A stretch of DNA of 64,000 nt from a bacterium (GCA_013154095.1 JAADDD010000001.1:1-64000), one strand, 5' to 3'; positions 16,956 to 26,192 are shown, counted from the first letter of the stretch. Program-made: numbers and translations. Notes: generated by a model from the letters alone, not told the origin.

Positions 16956-17434
16956 TCTATTCGGCAGATGCTATTCTAGGAGTGCTGCTTCTTGGAGTAA
17001 TAGTTGCAGCCACTGCTACGGTCTTGCCCTATGTGAAGCTGCTTTATGCAGTAAAGCTAGTAGAGTATTCTAAGATCAACTACGAGCTGGCAATCGTTGC
17101 CTACTACTTGAAGAACAGATCTATTGTAAACTATTCTACAATTTTACCTAAGATTAAGCTAAACACGACCCCTTACGTGTACCTTATAGGCTTTCCTTTT
17201 CTTAGGAATATAACGTACTTCAGGAGTAAGTATGAAATAGACGAGATAAGCTACAAGTGCAAGCAGGAGCACAGTGGCTGCATGTCTAAGGAAGTTCTCT
17301 GCAAGAGCTGCAGCGTGCAAGAGCAGCTAGCAAAAGTTGAGTCGGCAGGCTATGATTATAAATACGAGAAAATAAACTTCGGAGAAATACTTCACTTCTT
17401 GCTAGGAACTACGAGAGTGAAAGGTCATGTATAG
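16952..17434 (+). CDS. Pilin-like Cys-rich protein (160 aa)
   Basis: Begins at GTG 16952 (MIYSADAILGVLLLGVIV), coupled to the upstream stop. A short N-terminus with Ser and Asp before a strong helix recalls a degenerate prepilin signal. The outer domain has a Cys cluster (KCKQEHSGC, EVLCKSCS) and two NxS/T sequons. The 3' end overlaps the next gene by 8 nt. Function unknown. Confidence 0.57.
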   Translation: MIYSADAILGVLLLGVIVAATATVLPYVKLLYAVKLVEYSKINYELAIVAYYLKNRSIVNYSTILPKIKLNTTPYVYLIGFPFLRNITYFRSKYEIDEISYKCKQEHSGCMSKEVLCKSCSVQEQLAKVESAGYDYKYEKINFGEILHFLLGTTRVKGHV

Positions 17435-19100
17435 CCGCTACATTGTTTGTCTTTCATTGCTTTTTCTTGGAATTGTTGTTGGCGCTCTTCACTCTGTACA
17501 GCACTTAATTTCTGGAGCAGAAAGGCTCGGAGGAATATATTCTCGGGCAGAAGTGCGCGCACTTGAGGTGCTCTACGTGCTGCCGCCAGCAGTCGAGCGA
17601 GGCATTGTCGCGGCCACTGACCGCTACCTTCGCTTTGTCTGGAACTACACTAAGCAGCACCTGAGCGGACCTGAAGTAATGTACATCCAGCGGCTCAACG
17701 ACCATGTTGTTATCAAGTACGTGCTCAAGCTGCAGGGAGGTTTGCCGTACATTTACAGGTGCTACGTAATTGGAGGAAGCGGAACACACGAGCTCAAGCC
17801 GGCGCAGTGCACCGAGCTCTCACTAGAATACGTTGCGTGCCTGGTATATTTTGGCAGAAACCTTTCTTGGCAGCGAATGGTCAAGCAGTATTATACTAAA
17901 TACTTGTACAAGTACATTAACCGCAGTTTAGCTATTGTTCAATCGTTGATAAACAACAGAATAAAGGGTCTGCATGTACAGTACAAGCTGCTCGCGCTGC
18001 AAGTTTCTTATCTAGGAAAGCACAAGAGCGTGACACAGGGTGCTACCAAGATTATTTATAAATTCATGGTCGTGCCAGAAGTTCTGATCCATGAAGCTAA
18101 CTACAATGAGACCGTGGAGCTGCCGTACACTGTAACCATCGTGATCGAGGGCATCGGCGCGAACTACAAGCACTGGGGCTACATTTACGACCACGTTTAC
18201 CAGTACCTGTACGGCAAGTCGAGAACAATCAGCGTGCAGGCAAAGTGTGCAGACGTGTCTCCTGTTACGGTAAACAATTGCCAGTCAAGCAAGCGTAATG
18301 TTGATCTCTGTAAATGTGTAGCAAGCGGTACTTGTAACAAGGACAACAAAACATATACTAATTACGTTGAAAATACATCTACAGGAACATGCACTGATTG
18401 GCAAAATTCAGGTTCAGCTGGCTGCTCAAAGTACACTGATCTCAGCACAGAGAACGTTCCTGTAAATGAAGGATTCGGGTTTGCAGCAGTGCAAGATGTG
18501 TACCACGTCAATGTAACAGTAGTTTATCGCCAAGATCTTATTGGACTGCATTTCTATGCGGTGCGGATCAATCCGATAACTAACTGGTACTACACTCCAG
18601 TGCTTAGGACAACTGCTGTTTCGCATGGTGTAACAATGCCAAATGATGTGGAAGCAAAGAAGAACAAGATATGCTTTGCATTTAATGTTAATGCACCTTC
18701 TTCTTCCTGCAGCTACAATCTCTGCTCGAAAAACATATACGGCATTCCTTGGGGCGCTGGTTGGTGCAACGAGAAAGTATGCCAGGTTAACGGCAAGTTC
18801 CAGTGCACTGCACCAAAGCCTGTAACTCTCGATTATGGTTCATGCAGCTGCGGATGCGGCGAAGATTCAGAAAGTCCATATCACTGTATATACAATTGTT
18901 CTGGCTTCTGTAAGTACGTGATCGACACGCAGTATGTACCAGTTGCCATTGGAGTTACTGGCTACATTTTCAGGGTAGTCCACATCGAGGACGGTCCATG
19001 CGTAGACAGAATATATAGACTGAAGCCAGAATGCTACGATGACTGCATCGCTGCAGGAACTGTCGAGTGCGGCGGACAACTATGCCTAGTTTCTTCCTAA
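17427..19100 (+). CDS. Large Cys-rich secreted surface protein, candidate adhesin
   Basis: 557 aa with one N-terminal membrane or signal helix (residues 5-25) and about 27 cysteines, concentrated in two modules near 275-345 and 410-495 and at the extreme C-terminus. There are many NxS/T sequons, and the middle has long hydrophobic beta-like strands (VELPYTVTIVIEG). No known domain is recognised. As the last and largest gene of the pilus run it is a good candidate for a disulfide-stabilised tip adhesin, which is inference. The DNA of the first Cys module (about 18240-18430) is more AT-rich than its surroundings. Confidence 0.62.
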   Translation: MYSRYIVCLSLLFLGIVVGALHSVQHLISGAERLGGIYSRAEVRALEVLYVLPPAVERGIVAATDRYLRFVWNYTKQHLSGPEVMYIQRLNDHVVIKYVLKLQGGLPYIYRCYVIGGSGTHELKPAQCTELSLEYVACLVYFGRNLSWQRMVKQYYTKYLYKYINRSLAIVQSLINNRIKGLHVQYKLLALQVSYLGKHKSVTQGATKIIYKFMVVPEVLIHEANYNETVELPYTVTIVIEGIGANYKHWGYIYDHVYQYLYGKSRTISVQAKCADVSPVTVNNCQSSKRNVDLCKCVASGTCNKDNKTYTNYVENTSTGTCTDWQNSGSAGCSKYTDLSTENVPVNEGFGFAAVQDVYHVNVTVVYRQDLIGLHFYAVRINPITNWYYTPVLRTTAVSHGVTMPNDVEAKKNKICFAFNVNAPSSSCSYNLCSKNIYGIPWGAGWCNEKVCQVNGKFQCTAPKPVTLDYGSCSCGCGEDSESPYHCIYNCSGFCKYVIDTQYVPVAIGVTGYIFRVVHIEDGPCVDRIYRLKPECYDDCIAAGTVECGGQLCLVSS

Positions 19101-20014
19101 AACAGTTCAAGGACGTGCAGCTTGGTCTGCTTGCCTGCGAGTCTCTCGGAGTGCGCTCGCTTGCCACGTACATTAAGACTCCCGACACAGCAATACTCAT
19201 TGATCCAGGAGCAGCTGTTGCGCCTGAGCGCTTTGGCCTGCCACCAGCCAGGGCAGAGCTGGCAGCCCTCGAAGAGGCAAGGCAGCGCATCCAGGAAGCT
19301 GGCCGTCAAGCAGATATTGTCGTCATCTCGCACTACCACTACGACCACCATACACCGTTTTTCGAGGACCTGTACTGTTCTGCGAAACCAGAATATGCCA
19401 GGGAACTCTACTCTGGCAAAATACTGCTCATCAAGCATCCTGAGCAGGCAATTAACCGCTCGCAGTACGAGCGCTCCCAGCACTTCTTGCTGCACGCCAA
19501 GAACCTGGCAAGAAACATAGCCTATGCAGACAACCAAGAATTCGTCTTCGGTAGCACGCGCATAAAGTTCTCCCCGCCAGTATGGCACGGACCCAGCGGC
19601 TCTCCGCAGGGCTATGTTATCATGACGCTAGTCGAGTACGGCAACACCAGGATACTGCATGCCTCGGACGTGCAGGGTCCAGTAGAGGAGCAAGCAGCAG
19701 AGTGGATCATCGAACAGCAGCCAGACATTATCATTCTTGGCGGTCCACCAACACACTTTCTTGGCTGGAGGTTCTCGAAGAAAAACCTGGAGCGCGCAGT
19801 AAACAATGTTCTCCGCATCCTCGACGAGGCTGCGCCGCAAGTACTGGTCTACGAGCATCACCATCTCCGGGACCCTAAGTATAAAGACAGACTAAAGGAA
19901 GTCTACGAGCAGCCCCAGGTGCGCACAGCAGCAGAGTTTCTCGGCCTAGAAAACAGGCTGCTCGAGGCAAAAAGAAAAGAGCTGCACAAGCAGGAGCGTC
20001 AGATGGGCACGTAG
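19082..20014 (+). CDS. MBL-fold hydrolase, UPF0282 family
   Basis: Archaeal metallo-beta-lactamase-fold protein of the UPF0282 family. ACESLGVRSLATYI near the N-terminus and IDPGAAVAPERFGLPPA are its hallmarks, and HYHYDHH is the metal-binding HxHxDH motif. 310 aa from ATG 19082, preferred over GTG 19067 because family members begin near this point. It overlaps the Cys-rich gene by 19 nt. The substrate is unknown; hydrolase activity is inferred from the fold. Confidence 0.82.
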   Translation: MPSFFLKQFKDVQLGLLACESLGVRSLATYIKTPDTAILIDPGAAVAPERFGLPPARAELAALEEARQRIQEAGRQADIVVISHYHYDHHTPFFEDLYCSAKPEYARELYSGKILLIKHPEQAINRSQYERSQHFLLHAKNLARNIAYADNQEFVFGSTRIKFSPPVWHGPSGSPQGYVIMTLVEYGNTRILHASDVQGPVEEQAAEWIIEQQPDIIILGGPPTHFLGWRFSKKNLERAVNNVLRILDEAAPQVLVYEHHHLRDPKYKDRLKEVYEQPQVRTAAEFLGLENRLLEAKRKELHKQERQMGT

Positions 20015-20832
20015 CAAGGAGCCTTGCAGCTGCCTGCGCTCTGCACAACTTTTTCCACGAATGGCAGCTTTCCTGCATACTCGAGGTTCACTGGCACAAC
20101 GACATCGTAGCCTCCGCTGGAATAGTGCTGGCCTGGGAAGTACAGCACGAAGCCACAGACAATCTCTGCGCTGTCTTGTCTGCAGACTGCATCGATTATC
20201 TGGTAGCAGAGGTTGGCGAGCTGAGGGTAGCTCGCGGCTAGCCTGTCTGCTTGCCTGCCTAGGTCATTTAGCACTGCTACTAGTTCTTGCCTTGCTCCTG
20301 CTAGCCCGTGAGAGACTACTAGCAGCTTAAGTGCTAGCAGGTCTCTTGCAGCTGCCTGCAGCGCTGAATCGTTGTGGAGTACTAGCAGGTTGCCTGCAAG
20401 CATGATTGCCTCGTCAAGCTGCCTGCAAACTGGACTCTTGCAGAGCTGCTGAGCATACTGGAGCAGCAGCGCTAGCTCGCGCTGGTCGATTGTCTTGATG
20501 TAGGTAAAGTTGTAGTAGCGGTTAACTACTAGCACCTTGCAGCTGCCCTTAGTCACAGTTCCAAGCTCATGGACAAGCTGTCCAAGCTGCTGCTCGACTT
20601 GAGCTAGTCCAGAAATTACTTCGTCGAGTTTCTGATTTATAGGAGAAAGGTTAACACTGATTTTTGGTCGAGAAATATAATAGTATTTCTTGACTGTAGC
20701 ATTTTGCTTTACTATCACTACTTTTTGTCCAGGCTTTACTTGCAGGCTGCGCGAAAGATAATATGCCAGGAAAATGATAAGCAGTGCAAGGCAGGCAACG
20801 ATCGCTAGCTCCAGGTAGTATTTCTTGATCAT
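19999..20832 (-). CDS. Membrane-anchored extracellular protein of unknown function
   Basis: 277 aa with an N-terminal anchor (MIKKYYLELAIVACLALLII). A strand-rich linker is followed by a helical region with coiled-coil character (INQKLDEVISGLAQVEQQLGQ), then a Leu/Ala-rich helical domain with paired Cys. No family is recognised. It overlaps fibrillarin by 4 nt upstream, so it is likely co-transcribed with Nop5-fibrillarin, an odd partner for an RNA-modification operon. Confidence 0.6.
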   Translation of the reverse strand: MIKKYYLELAIVACLALLIIFLAYYLSRSLQVKPGQKVVIVKQNATVKKYYYISRPKISVNLSPINQKLDEVISGLAQVEQQLGQLVHELGTVTKGSCKVLVVNRYYNFTYIKTIDQRELALLLQYAQQLCKSPVCRQLDEAIMLAGNLLVLHNDSALQAAARDLLALKLLVVSHGLAGARQELVAVLNDLGRQADRLAASYPQLANLCYQIIDAVCRQDSAEIVCGFVLYFPGQHYSSGGYDVVVPVNLEYAGKLPFVEKVVQSAGSCKAPCYVPI

Positions 20833-21527
20833 GGCTCAAACCTACCCACGACCATGACATGGTCTTTCTCGTATGGGCGCAGGTTAATGACCTGTAGTAC
20901 ACGGATATCACCTTGTTTCAGAGTATTTATTTCTTTCTGATAGACCTGCTCGGGCTTAGCAGTCACGTCGATGGACCTGGCCTTGATCGCCAGGTAAACG
21001 TACCCGCCTTCCTTTAGGAAGAACCGCGCATTTTTTACCAGCACGCTGGCCTGCTCGGGCTGCGCTATGTCCTGGTAAATTACATCTACCTTTTCTGGAA
21101 TGAGATGTGCATAGAGTTCAGGCATGCGTGCATCTGCAAGTATTGGAACTACGTTGTCTCTGTAGCGTGCAACTCTAATAATGAACTCTTTCATCATTCT
21201 GGGAGAGAATTCTACGCAGTAGCATATTCCTTTTTTGCCTAAATCATTAATAATATCGCTCACGTGTGAAGGTGTCGTTCCGGTTGCTGAACCAAGGTAA
21301 AGAATTTTTGTTCCTGGTTTTATTTCCATGTATTTAAGTCCGTTGAGCAGTGCAGCTGCTAGCTTGCTCCTGTAAGGGTTCCAGATCCTGTACTCGTGCT
21401 TTCCTATCCTTACCAATTTTTCGTTGTATACTTTAACTCCAGGAACAAGGTTCTTTGTTGCTATCTGTTTCCGCGAAATTTCATACACTCCAGGGAATCC
21501 TTTGAAGAACTTAGGTTCTTTTGCCAT
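20829..21527 (-). CDS. flpA: Fibrillarin-like rRNA/tRNA 2'-O-methyltransferase
   Basis: Catalytic subunit of the C/D box sRNP. The SAM site is ILYLGSATGTTPSHVSDI, followed by CVEFSPRMMKE and QDIAQPEQ, and the length is normal. I chose ATG 21527 (MAKEPKFF) over GTG 21536, because AGGTGA at 21533-21538 lies 5 nt upstream and reads as the Shine-Dalgarno. It follows nop5 directly. C/D guide RNAs are encoded in this window at 51258-51360. Confidence 0.95.
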   Translation of the reverse strand: MAKEPKFFKGFPGVYEISRKQIATKNLVPGVKVYNEKLVRIGKHEYRIWNPYRSKLAAALLNGLKYMEIKPGTKILYLGSATGTTPSHVSDIINDLGKKGICYCVEFSPRMMKEFIIRVARYRDNVVPILADARMPELYAHLIPEKVDVIYQDIAQPEQASVLVKNARFFLKEGGYVYLAIKARSIDVTAKPEQVYQKEINTLKQGDIRVLQVINLRPYEKDHVMVVGRFEP

Positions 21528-21532
21528 CTTTC

Positions 21533-22666
21533 TCACCTTTTACCCTTCTTTATCTCTTCTAAGCGTTTAAGGAAAGCTTCTCTTAGTTTGTTTCCAATAA
21601 ATCTTTTCGTGAAAGCATCCGCTTTTGCTGCAATTGCTAATTTTGTTGCAAGAGCTCTAGCAATTTTTCCTCTGAGTTTCTTAGGCGCATAACGTATTTC
21701 TGGAACCTGAAAAATTACTCCATGTTTTGGCGGCTTAGCGCCTGTACGCAGGTGCCTGAACAGAGCCTTCTCGGCGCCGATTACCTGGATCGTGGAAGCT
21801 GGCAGCTTGGCCAGGCGCTCAAGGCTGCCTGCAAGCGCTAGCAGCTTGGCCAGCACTGTAGGTCCAATGAGCGCCCTAAGGTTAGGCGTGTACTCTTTTG
21901 TGTAGCTGTCAATGATATCTGTCAGCCTCTTTCGCAGGTCGTAGAGTTCGAGCACCGTGCTTGCGTAGTCTTTGTAGATCTGCAGAATTTCTTCAGGCAC
22001 GTTGCCTCCCATGGAAACGCGAGCAGCACGCACAATGTCCTCGATCTGCCTGTCCTTAAGTACTGCTCCTTCTTTTTTCAGCCGTTCAAGGTTTTCCTTT
22101 GTATAATTCTCTCTGCTGGTAAGTTCTTTCACTAAAAGTGCATATGTTTTATGATCATCAACTAAGTTATCAAGTTCAGGAAAATACAAGTTATAAAATT
22201 CTCGCAAGCGCTCCATTAACATGTTCGTTATTTTGTCTAGATCTTCTACTGTGTTTATGCAATGAATAATTACCATGTCGGGCTCAGAATGTCTTCGCTG
22301 CATCTTTCTTCGTGTAAGTTCTTCGGCTATCTCGATCAGCTTTTTCCTGTACTCGTCTTCTGAACGAATGATACCCTGACGCAGCAAGAATCCAAGCACT
22401 GCTTCGCGAAATTCCCTGAGAGAATCTGTTATCTCGATCTTGTCTGCATACTTCTCGAAGTAGAAAGGTTTCTCGATGACAATCTTGTCGAACTGGTCCT
22501 TGTATTTCTCTATCAGTTCTAATTCTTCGGGAGTTACCTTGCCCTCGTGCAGCATCATGTTCCTGTCAATCAGTTCCTTTTCAGGAAACAGCCTGTAATC
22601 TATTACGTGCTTGTTTTCGTCGAGTAAAAAAATTCCAAACGCATTCTTAACAAGATATGCTTTCAT
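21533..22666 (-). CDS. Nop5/Nop56/58 C/D sRNP core protein
   Basis: Scaffold of the C/D guide sRNP that links L7Ae-bound RNA to fibrillarin. The Nop domain holds PNLRALIGPTVLAKLLALAGSLERLAKLPASTIQ-type sequence around residues 255-290, with GAEKALFRHL and PKHGVIFQVP after it. A coiled-coil region precedes it. 377 aa. GGTGAT at 22670-22675, which contains the TruD stop, lies 3 nt before ATG as Shine-Dalgarno. Operon: truD, nop5, flpA, membrane protein. Confidence 0.95.
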   Translation of the reverse strand: MKAYLVKNAFGIFLLDENKHVIDYRLFPEKELIDRNMMLHEGKVTPEELELIEKYKDQFDKIVIEKPFYFEKYADKIEITDSLREFREAVLGFLLRQGIIRSEDEYRKKLIEIAEELTRRKMQRRHSEPDMVIIHCINTVEDLDKITNMLMERLREFYNLYFPELDNLVDDHKTYALLVKELTSRENYTKENLERLKKEGAVLKDRQIEDIVRAARVSMGGNVPEEILQIYKDYASTVLELYDLRKRLTDIIDSYTKEYTPNLRALIGPTVLAKLLALAGSLERLAKLPASTIQVIGAEKALFRHLRTGAKPPKHGVIFQVPEIRYAPKKLRGKIARALATKLAIAAKADAFTKRFIGNKLREAFLKRLEEIKKGKR

Positions 22667-22670
22667 TTTA

Positions 22671-23789
22671 TCACCAGTACTCGTTTTTGCAAATTTCTCT
22701 TATTAGACTTGTTGCGTAGGTGCCTGGAGGTAGGATAAATTCGAGCTGCGCTGAAGTATTACTTAAAATTTTGTATTTAAATGCTTCAGGACGAACTACT
22801 GTTTTTCGCCTAAGTGCTCTTAGCCGTATACCTAGCTTCCTGGCATTTTCTAGCCGTACATTATCTTCTTCGAGAAAGTAGCGACAGAGAGGAGCGCGCG
22901 CAGAAATTTCTAGTTCTGGCGGAAGCTCGCCAAATTCGCAGCACAGAGAAGCGATTCTGTTGAATAAATATGCCTGGTATGCGTGGAGAAACAAGGATCT
23001 GTAATCGTAAGGTAGTTTCCTGAAAGCTTTTCGGTAGTCTCTCCAGCGCAGGTAGTACCTGACGAGTAAACGCTCGTAGAATAGGCAGCTGGGTGCTTGC
23101 CGAAGAAACTCTTCTAGCCTACCTTCAGCTGCCAGCTTCCTGGCTTCGCGCACAGCTTCCTGCTCTCCTGGATAGCTTCTGCAGACAAGCTCCCAGAACG
23201 CTTGCTCGTAAGCTTCCTGCAACAGCAGCCTGCCCACTAGATGGGTGTTAGGACGCTGGATACCAAAGCGCTGCAGGCCGTAGAGGTTAAGAAAACCTTC
23301 CTTGCGCACGAGCTCGCAAGCCTCTATAAAATTATCTATATATTTTATTTCCTTGATAATTATTCTAAACTTGTTGCCGCGCAGCTTCCCGAGCCAGAGC
23401 TTCTCGTCGCTGAAGTACCACTCGAGCACTTCTACATCCTTGAGCCTAGACAGTAAACTGAGTGCGCGCTCATCTACGCCTTCTAGGCAGAAATGCTGTA
23501 CCGTAAGTGCGTGCTTGTCCTTAATTCCACAATAAGTGACCTGTTTTGGAGAAATTCCACAAACTCTAGCTATATAATGTGCGAGTTTTATCGTGTCCCA
23601 ACCTTTTTTTAAGATTTTCACAATGAGATACCTTCCGCTCTTTCTTTTCTTCAATGGTTCAATAATTTCTTCGACATAGAAATCTTCTGGACTTTGTTTT
23701 ATTTTTCCGAAAGCAGGATAAGTTTTGATTAAATAAGCACAGGCACCTATATATTTTTCAAGTGGGGGTATGAAACGAACACTACTCAT
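22671..23789 (-). CDS. truD: tRNA pseudouridine(13) synthase TruD
   Basis: Forms pseudouridine 13 in tRNA. TruD motifs: GKIKQSPEDFYVEEI near the N-terminus, TYCGIKDKHALTVQHF with the catalytic Asp, and NLYGLQRFGIQRPNTH. The chosen ATG 23789 gives 372 aa and matches the family N-terminus. A longer reading to 23894 would lie over the start of the divergent transglutaminase-like gene. The stop codon forms part of the Shine-Dalgarno of nop5. Confidence 0.9.
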   Translation of the reverse strand: MSSVRFIPPLEKYIGACAYLIKTYPAFGKIKQSPEDFYVEEIIEPLKKRKSGRYLIVKILKKGWDTIKLAHYIARVCGISPKQVTYCGIKDKHALTVQHFCLEGVDERALSLLSRLKDVEVLEWYFSDEKLWLGKLRGNKFRIIIKEIKYIDNFIEACELVRKEGFLNLYGLQRFGIQRPNTHLVGRLLLQEAYEQAFWELVCRSYPGEQEAVREARKLAAEGRLEEFLRQAPSCLFYERLLVRYYLRWRDYRKAFRKLPYDYRSLFLHAYQAYLFNRIASLCCEFGELPPELEISARAPLCRYFLEEDNVRLENARKLGIRLRALRRKTVVRPEAFKYKILSNTSAQLEFILPPGTYATSLIREICKNEYW

Positions 23790-25335
23790 CTTAACACTGC
23801 TGTGCCTGCTCCAGGTTACTTGTGCCTGCACCGTGCGCCTCTCAATTACTGAAAGAGCCACCCTTTTCTTTTCCCCTGCTTGCAGGAACTGCACCGCAAA
23901 GCTTTATTTGTTGCCAAAAAATGTTACAGGCCAGCAACTAGTAGAAAACTTGAGCTACCAAGTAGATACTCCACTGTGTACTGCAAGAATAGCTAAGGAC
24001 AGCTACGGTAACTTATTTCTCTTGCTGCATTGCTACAACACCTTTGAGTCAGAAGTGACCATTAATTTTGTTGTTCGTCGTTTCTGCAGCCTCCCTCCTG
24101 CTCCAACTAATGTCAGCAAAAAAGAAAACCTTGAGTATTATACTGGCAATCCTGCATTTGCCCAGCCGCACTACATGCTCTCGCTTTCTGCTTCCAGCAG
24201 CAACTTACTGGAAGCCATGATACAGTACTTAACCTACATTTCTCAGCGTTTTGTGTACGTGCCAAGCAATTCCCTGCAAAATCCTCTACAAACACTTTAC
24301 TCTCTTCAGGGAAATTGCGCTGATCTTGCTTGGTTACTTGCAGCAATTTTCCGCAATCTAGGAATTCCTGCTAAAGTTGCTGAAGGATTATTGCTTAATG
24401 CTTCTTCAGGAAAATTGCATGCATGGGTAGAAGCATGGATCGAGAACAGCTGGTATCCTATTGATCTTTTAACTAAGCAGTATGGTTGCGTAGATCCGCG
24501 CCACATCTACTTTGCCGAACTTCCTAGGCCATTGCCTGTAGCGCAGGTTAATGGCAGCAAGCTAGCAGGCTTCGGGCTTCAGGTAAAGTATTCTTGGCTG
24601 GGTTCTCCTCCACAGGAGCCAGAGAAGCTGCACGTGAAGCTCAGCGTGCAGCCAAACATTACTATTATTAATATTAAATTATATATTATTAACCAATTAG
24701 TGCTGCCTGTTGACTGCACAGTGCGCTTATTTCTTGGCAAGCAAGAGCTGCTGGAAAAGCAGATCTTTGTGCCAGCTGCGAGGTCAGTGCAGCTCTTTTT
24801 TCCGCTTGACCGCAGGTACATTAAGCCCGGCAACTACACGCTTGTTGCCAAGGCTGTGTTTGAGCCGCTAAATATCTGGGAAGAAGCCGTGGCAGCTCTC
24901 ATTATTGCTAGCCAGCCCAATATTAGCGTGCAAGAAGGAAGTTATTCAGTGCGTGGCAGCATACTGCATCTCTGGCTCACTGTCGAGAATGCGGGAAAAG
25001 GGGCAGCGAAAAATCTCACAGTGCAGCTGCTTCTTCCAAGAGCTTCTGGTTTTGCCTGTGTGCACTGCACCGAGAAAATAAAATACTTGGCGCCAGGCAA
25101 GAAAGCTGTACTGCACTTTGTGCTTCGCTCGTACTTGCCGTTGCTGCCCTCAAAGATGTTCTGGAAGATCCGTGTTGCTTACTATTCGGTTGATGGTACG
25201 CCCTACTCCCAGCAGTACAACTTGCTGGTGCTCTATGCAGCTTCTCCTGGGCAGAAGCTCCTCTTCATTATTATAGGTATAATTATTATTGTCGTAATAG
25301 TATGGGCGATAACGAGGTTCAGGAGCGTAGTCTAG
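23770..25335 (+). CDS. Secreted, C-terminally anchored transglutaminase-like protein
   Basis: 521 aa with a signal peptide (MKRTLLILTLLCLLQVTCAC). A transglutaminase-like core near 175-235 carries Cys183 (QGNCADLAW), His217 (LHAWVEAW) and Asp232 (WYPID), and two or more Ig/NEW3-like beta domains follow. The C-terminal helix and basic stop (ITRFRS) would leave the enzyme outside the cell. Members act as cysteine proteases or amide exchangers on surface proteins; which applies is unknown. It overlaps the signal peptidase gene by 34 nt. Confidence 0.82.
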   Translation: MKRTLLILTLLCLLQVTCACTVRLSITERATLFFSPACRNCTAKLYLLPKNVTGQQLVENLSYQVDTPLCTARIAKDSYGNLFLLLHCYNTFESEVTINFVVRRFCSLPPAPTNVSKKENLEYYTGNPAFAQPHYMLSLSASSSNLLEAMIQYLTYISQRFVYVPSNSLQNPLQTLYSLQGNCADLAWLLAAIFRNLGIPAKVAEGLLLNASSGKLHAWVEAWIENSWYPIDLLTKQYGCVDPRHIYFAELPRPLPVAQVNGSKLAGFGLQVKYSWLGSPPQEPEKLHVKLSVQPNITIINIKLYIINQLVLPVDCTVRLFLGKQELLEKQIFVPAARSVQLFFPLDRRYIKPGNYTLVAKAVFEPLNIWEEAVAALIIASQPNISVQEGSYSVRGSILHLWLTVENAGKGAAKNLTVQLLLPRASGFACVHCTEKIKYLAPGKKAVLHFVLRSYLPLLPSKMFWKIRVAYYSVDGTPYSQQYNLLVLYAASPGQKLLFIIIGIIIIVVIVWAITRFRSVV

Positions 25336-25859
25336 CAGAAAGGCTGGTCGACGACTTTGTCTTCCCTTTCGCAGTCTTTCTCTTTGTTTTTGGCATTGGA
25401 CTAAGATTGATCACCGCTTCGCGCATTCCTTACTTTATTGTGCCAACTAAATCCATGTATCCTGTGATCAAGCCAGGCGACATCCTTTTCAGCGAGGGCT
25501 GGACACTGAATGCCGTAAAGCCAGGCGACATTGTAGTTTTCCGTGCGTACGATGCTCTGCGGCATCGCTGGTTATGGGTCGTGCACCGAGTTATCAGGCT
25601 GGTGCACCGACACGGCAAAGTCTACCTTATCACGGCAGGAGACTACAACCTGCAGCTCTGCAAGCAGCACCACGAACCAGAAGTTTACTGCTACGACAAC
25701 GGCTCACTCTATCCTGATACTGGTCTGCCGCTGGTCCACTGTCCGCTGTTCGGCAAGCTGCACGGATTTTGCGTGGCTGGAGTAGTGCTAGAAATAAACG
25801 GTCAACCGCTCAAGCTTCCTTATATCGGCAAGCTACTGCTAGGAATACGCAATCTTTAA
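25302..25859 (+). CDS. Signal peptidase I, archaeal Sec11 type
   Basis: Membrane serine peptidase that removes Sec signal peptides. After a membrane helix (about 20-40) come the catalytic Ser51 in VPTKSMYP, His95 in VVHRV (replacing bacterial Lys) and Asp114 in ITAGDYN, the archaeal/ER arrangement. A Cys-containing insertion lies at about 118-150. 185 aa. It starts 34 nt inside the transglutaminase-like gene. It would process the many secreted proteins of this genome. Confidence 0.88.
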   Translation: MGDNEVQERSLAERLVDDFVFPFAVFLFVFGIGLRLITASRIPYFIVPTKSMYPVIKPGDILFSEGWTLNAVKPGDIVVFRAYDALRHRWLWVVHRVIRLVHRHGKVYLITAGDYNLQLCKQHHEPEVYCYDNGSLYPDTGLPLVHCPLFGKLHGFCVAGVVLEINGQPLKLPYIGKLLLGIRNL

Positions 25860-25886
25860 ATACAATTTTTTGGAATTATTGGACTT

Positions 25887-26192
25887 ATGACAATGTTCTG
25901 TCCTAAGTGCGGCAATTTGCTAAAGAAAGAAGGGAATGAACTTGTTTGCCCAAAATGTGGATATAGAGAAAGCCTATCAAATGGAACAGAAACAATATCT
26001 TTCAAAGAAGAAAGAACAACAGTTTTCTTTACTGAGAACAGGCAAAAGTTTCCTGTAGTTAAAGTTCAGTGTCCTAAGTGCGGCAACGAAGAAGCCTATG
26101 TAATGGTGCAGCAGACACGCTCAGCAGACGAGGCACCTACACGTATCTTTAAGTGCACGCGCTGCGGGTATGTCTGGCGAGAGTACGACTAA
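25887..26192 (+). CDS. tfs: Transcription factor S (TFIIS-like)
   Basis: RNA polymerase cleavage factor that rescues backtracked polymerase. The N-terminal zinc ribbon is CPKCG-x9-CPKCGY. The C-terminal ribbon is CPKCGNEEAYVMVQQTRSADE, with the catalytic Asp-Glu, then CTRCGYVWREY. 101 aa. TTTAAATAC about 30 nt upstream indicates a leaderless message starting at ATG 25887 or the ATG two codons later. Confidence 0.95.
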   Translation: MTMFCPKCGNLLKKEGNELVCPKCGYRESLSNGTETISFKEERTTVFFTENRQKFPVVKVQCPKCGNEEAYVMVQQTRSADEAPTRIFKCTRCGYVWREYD

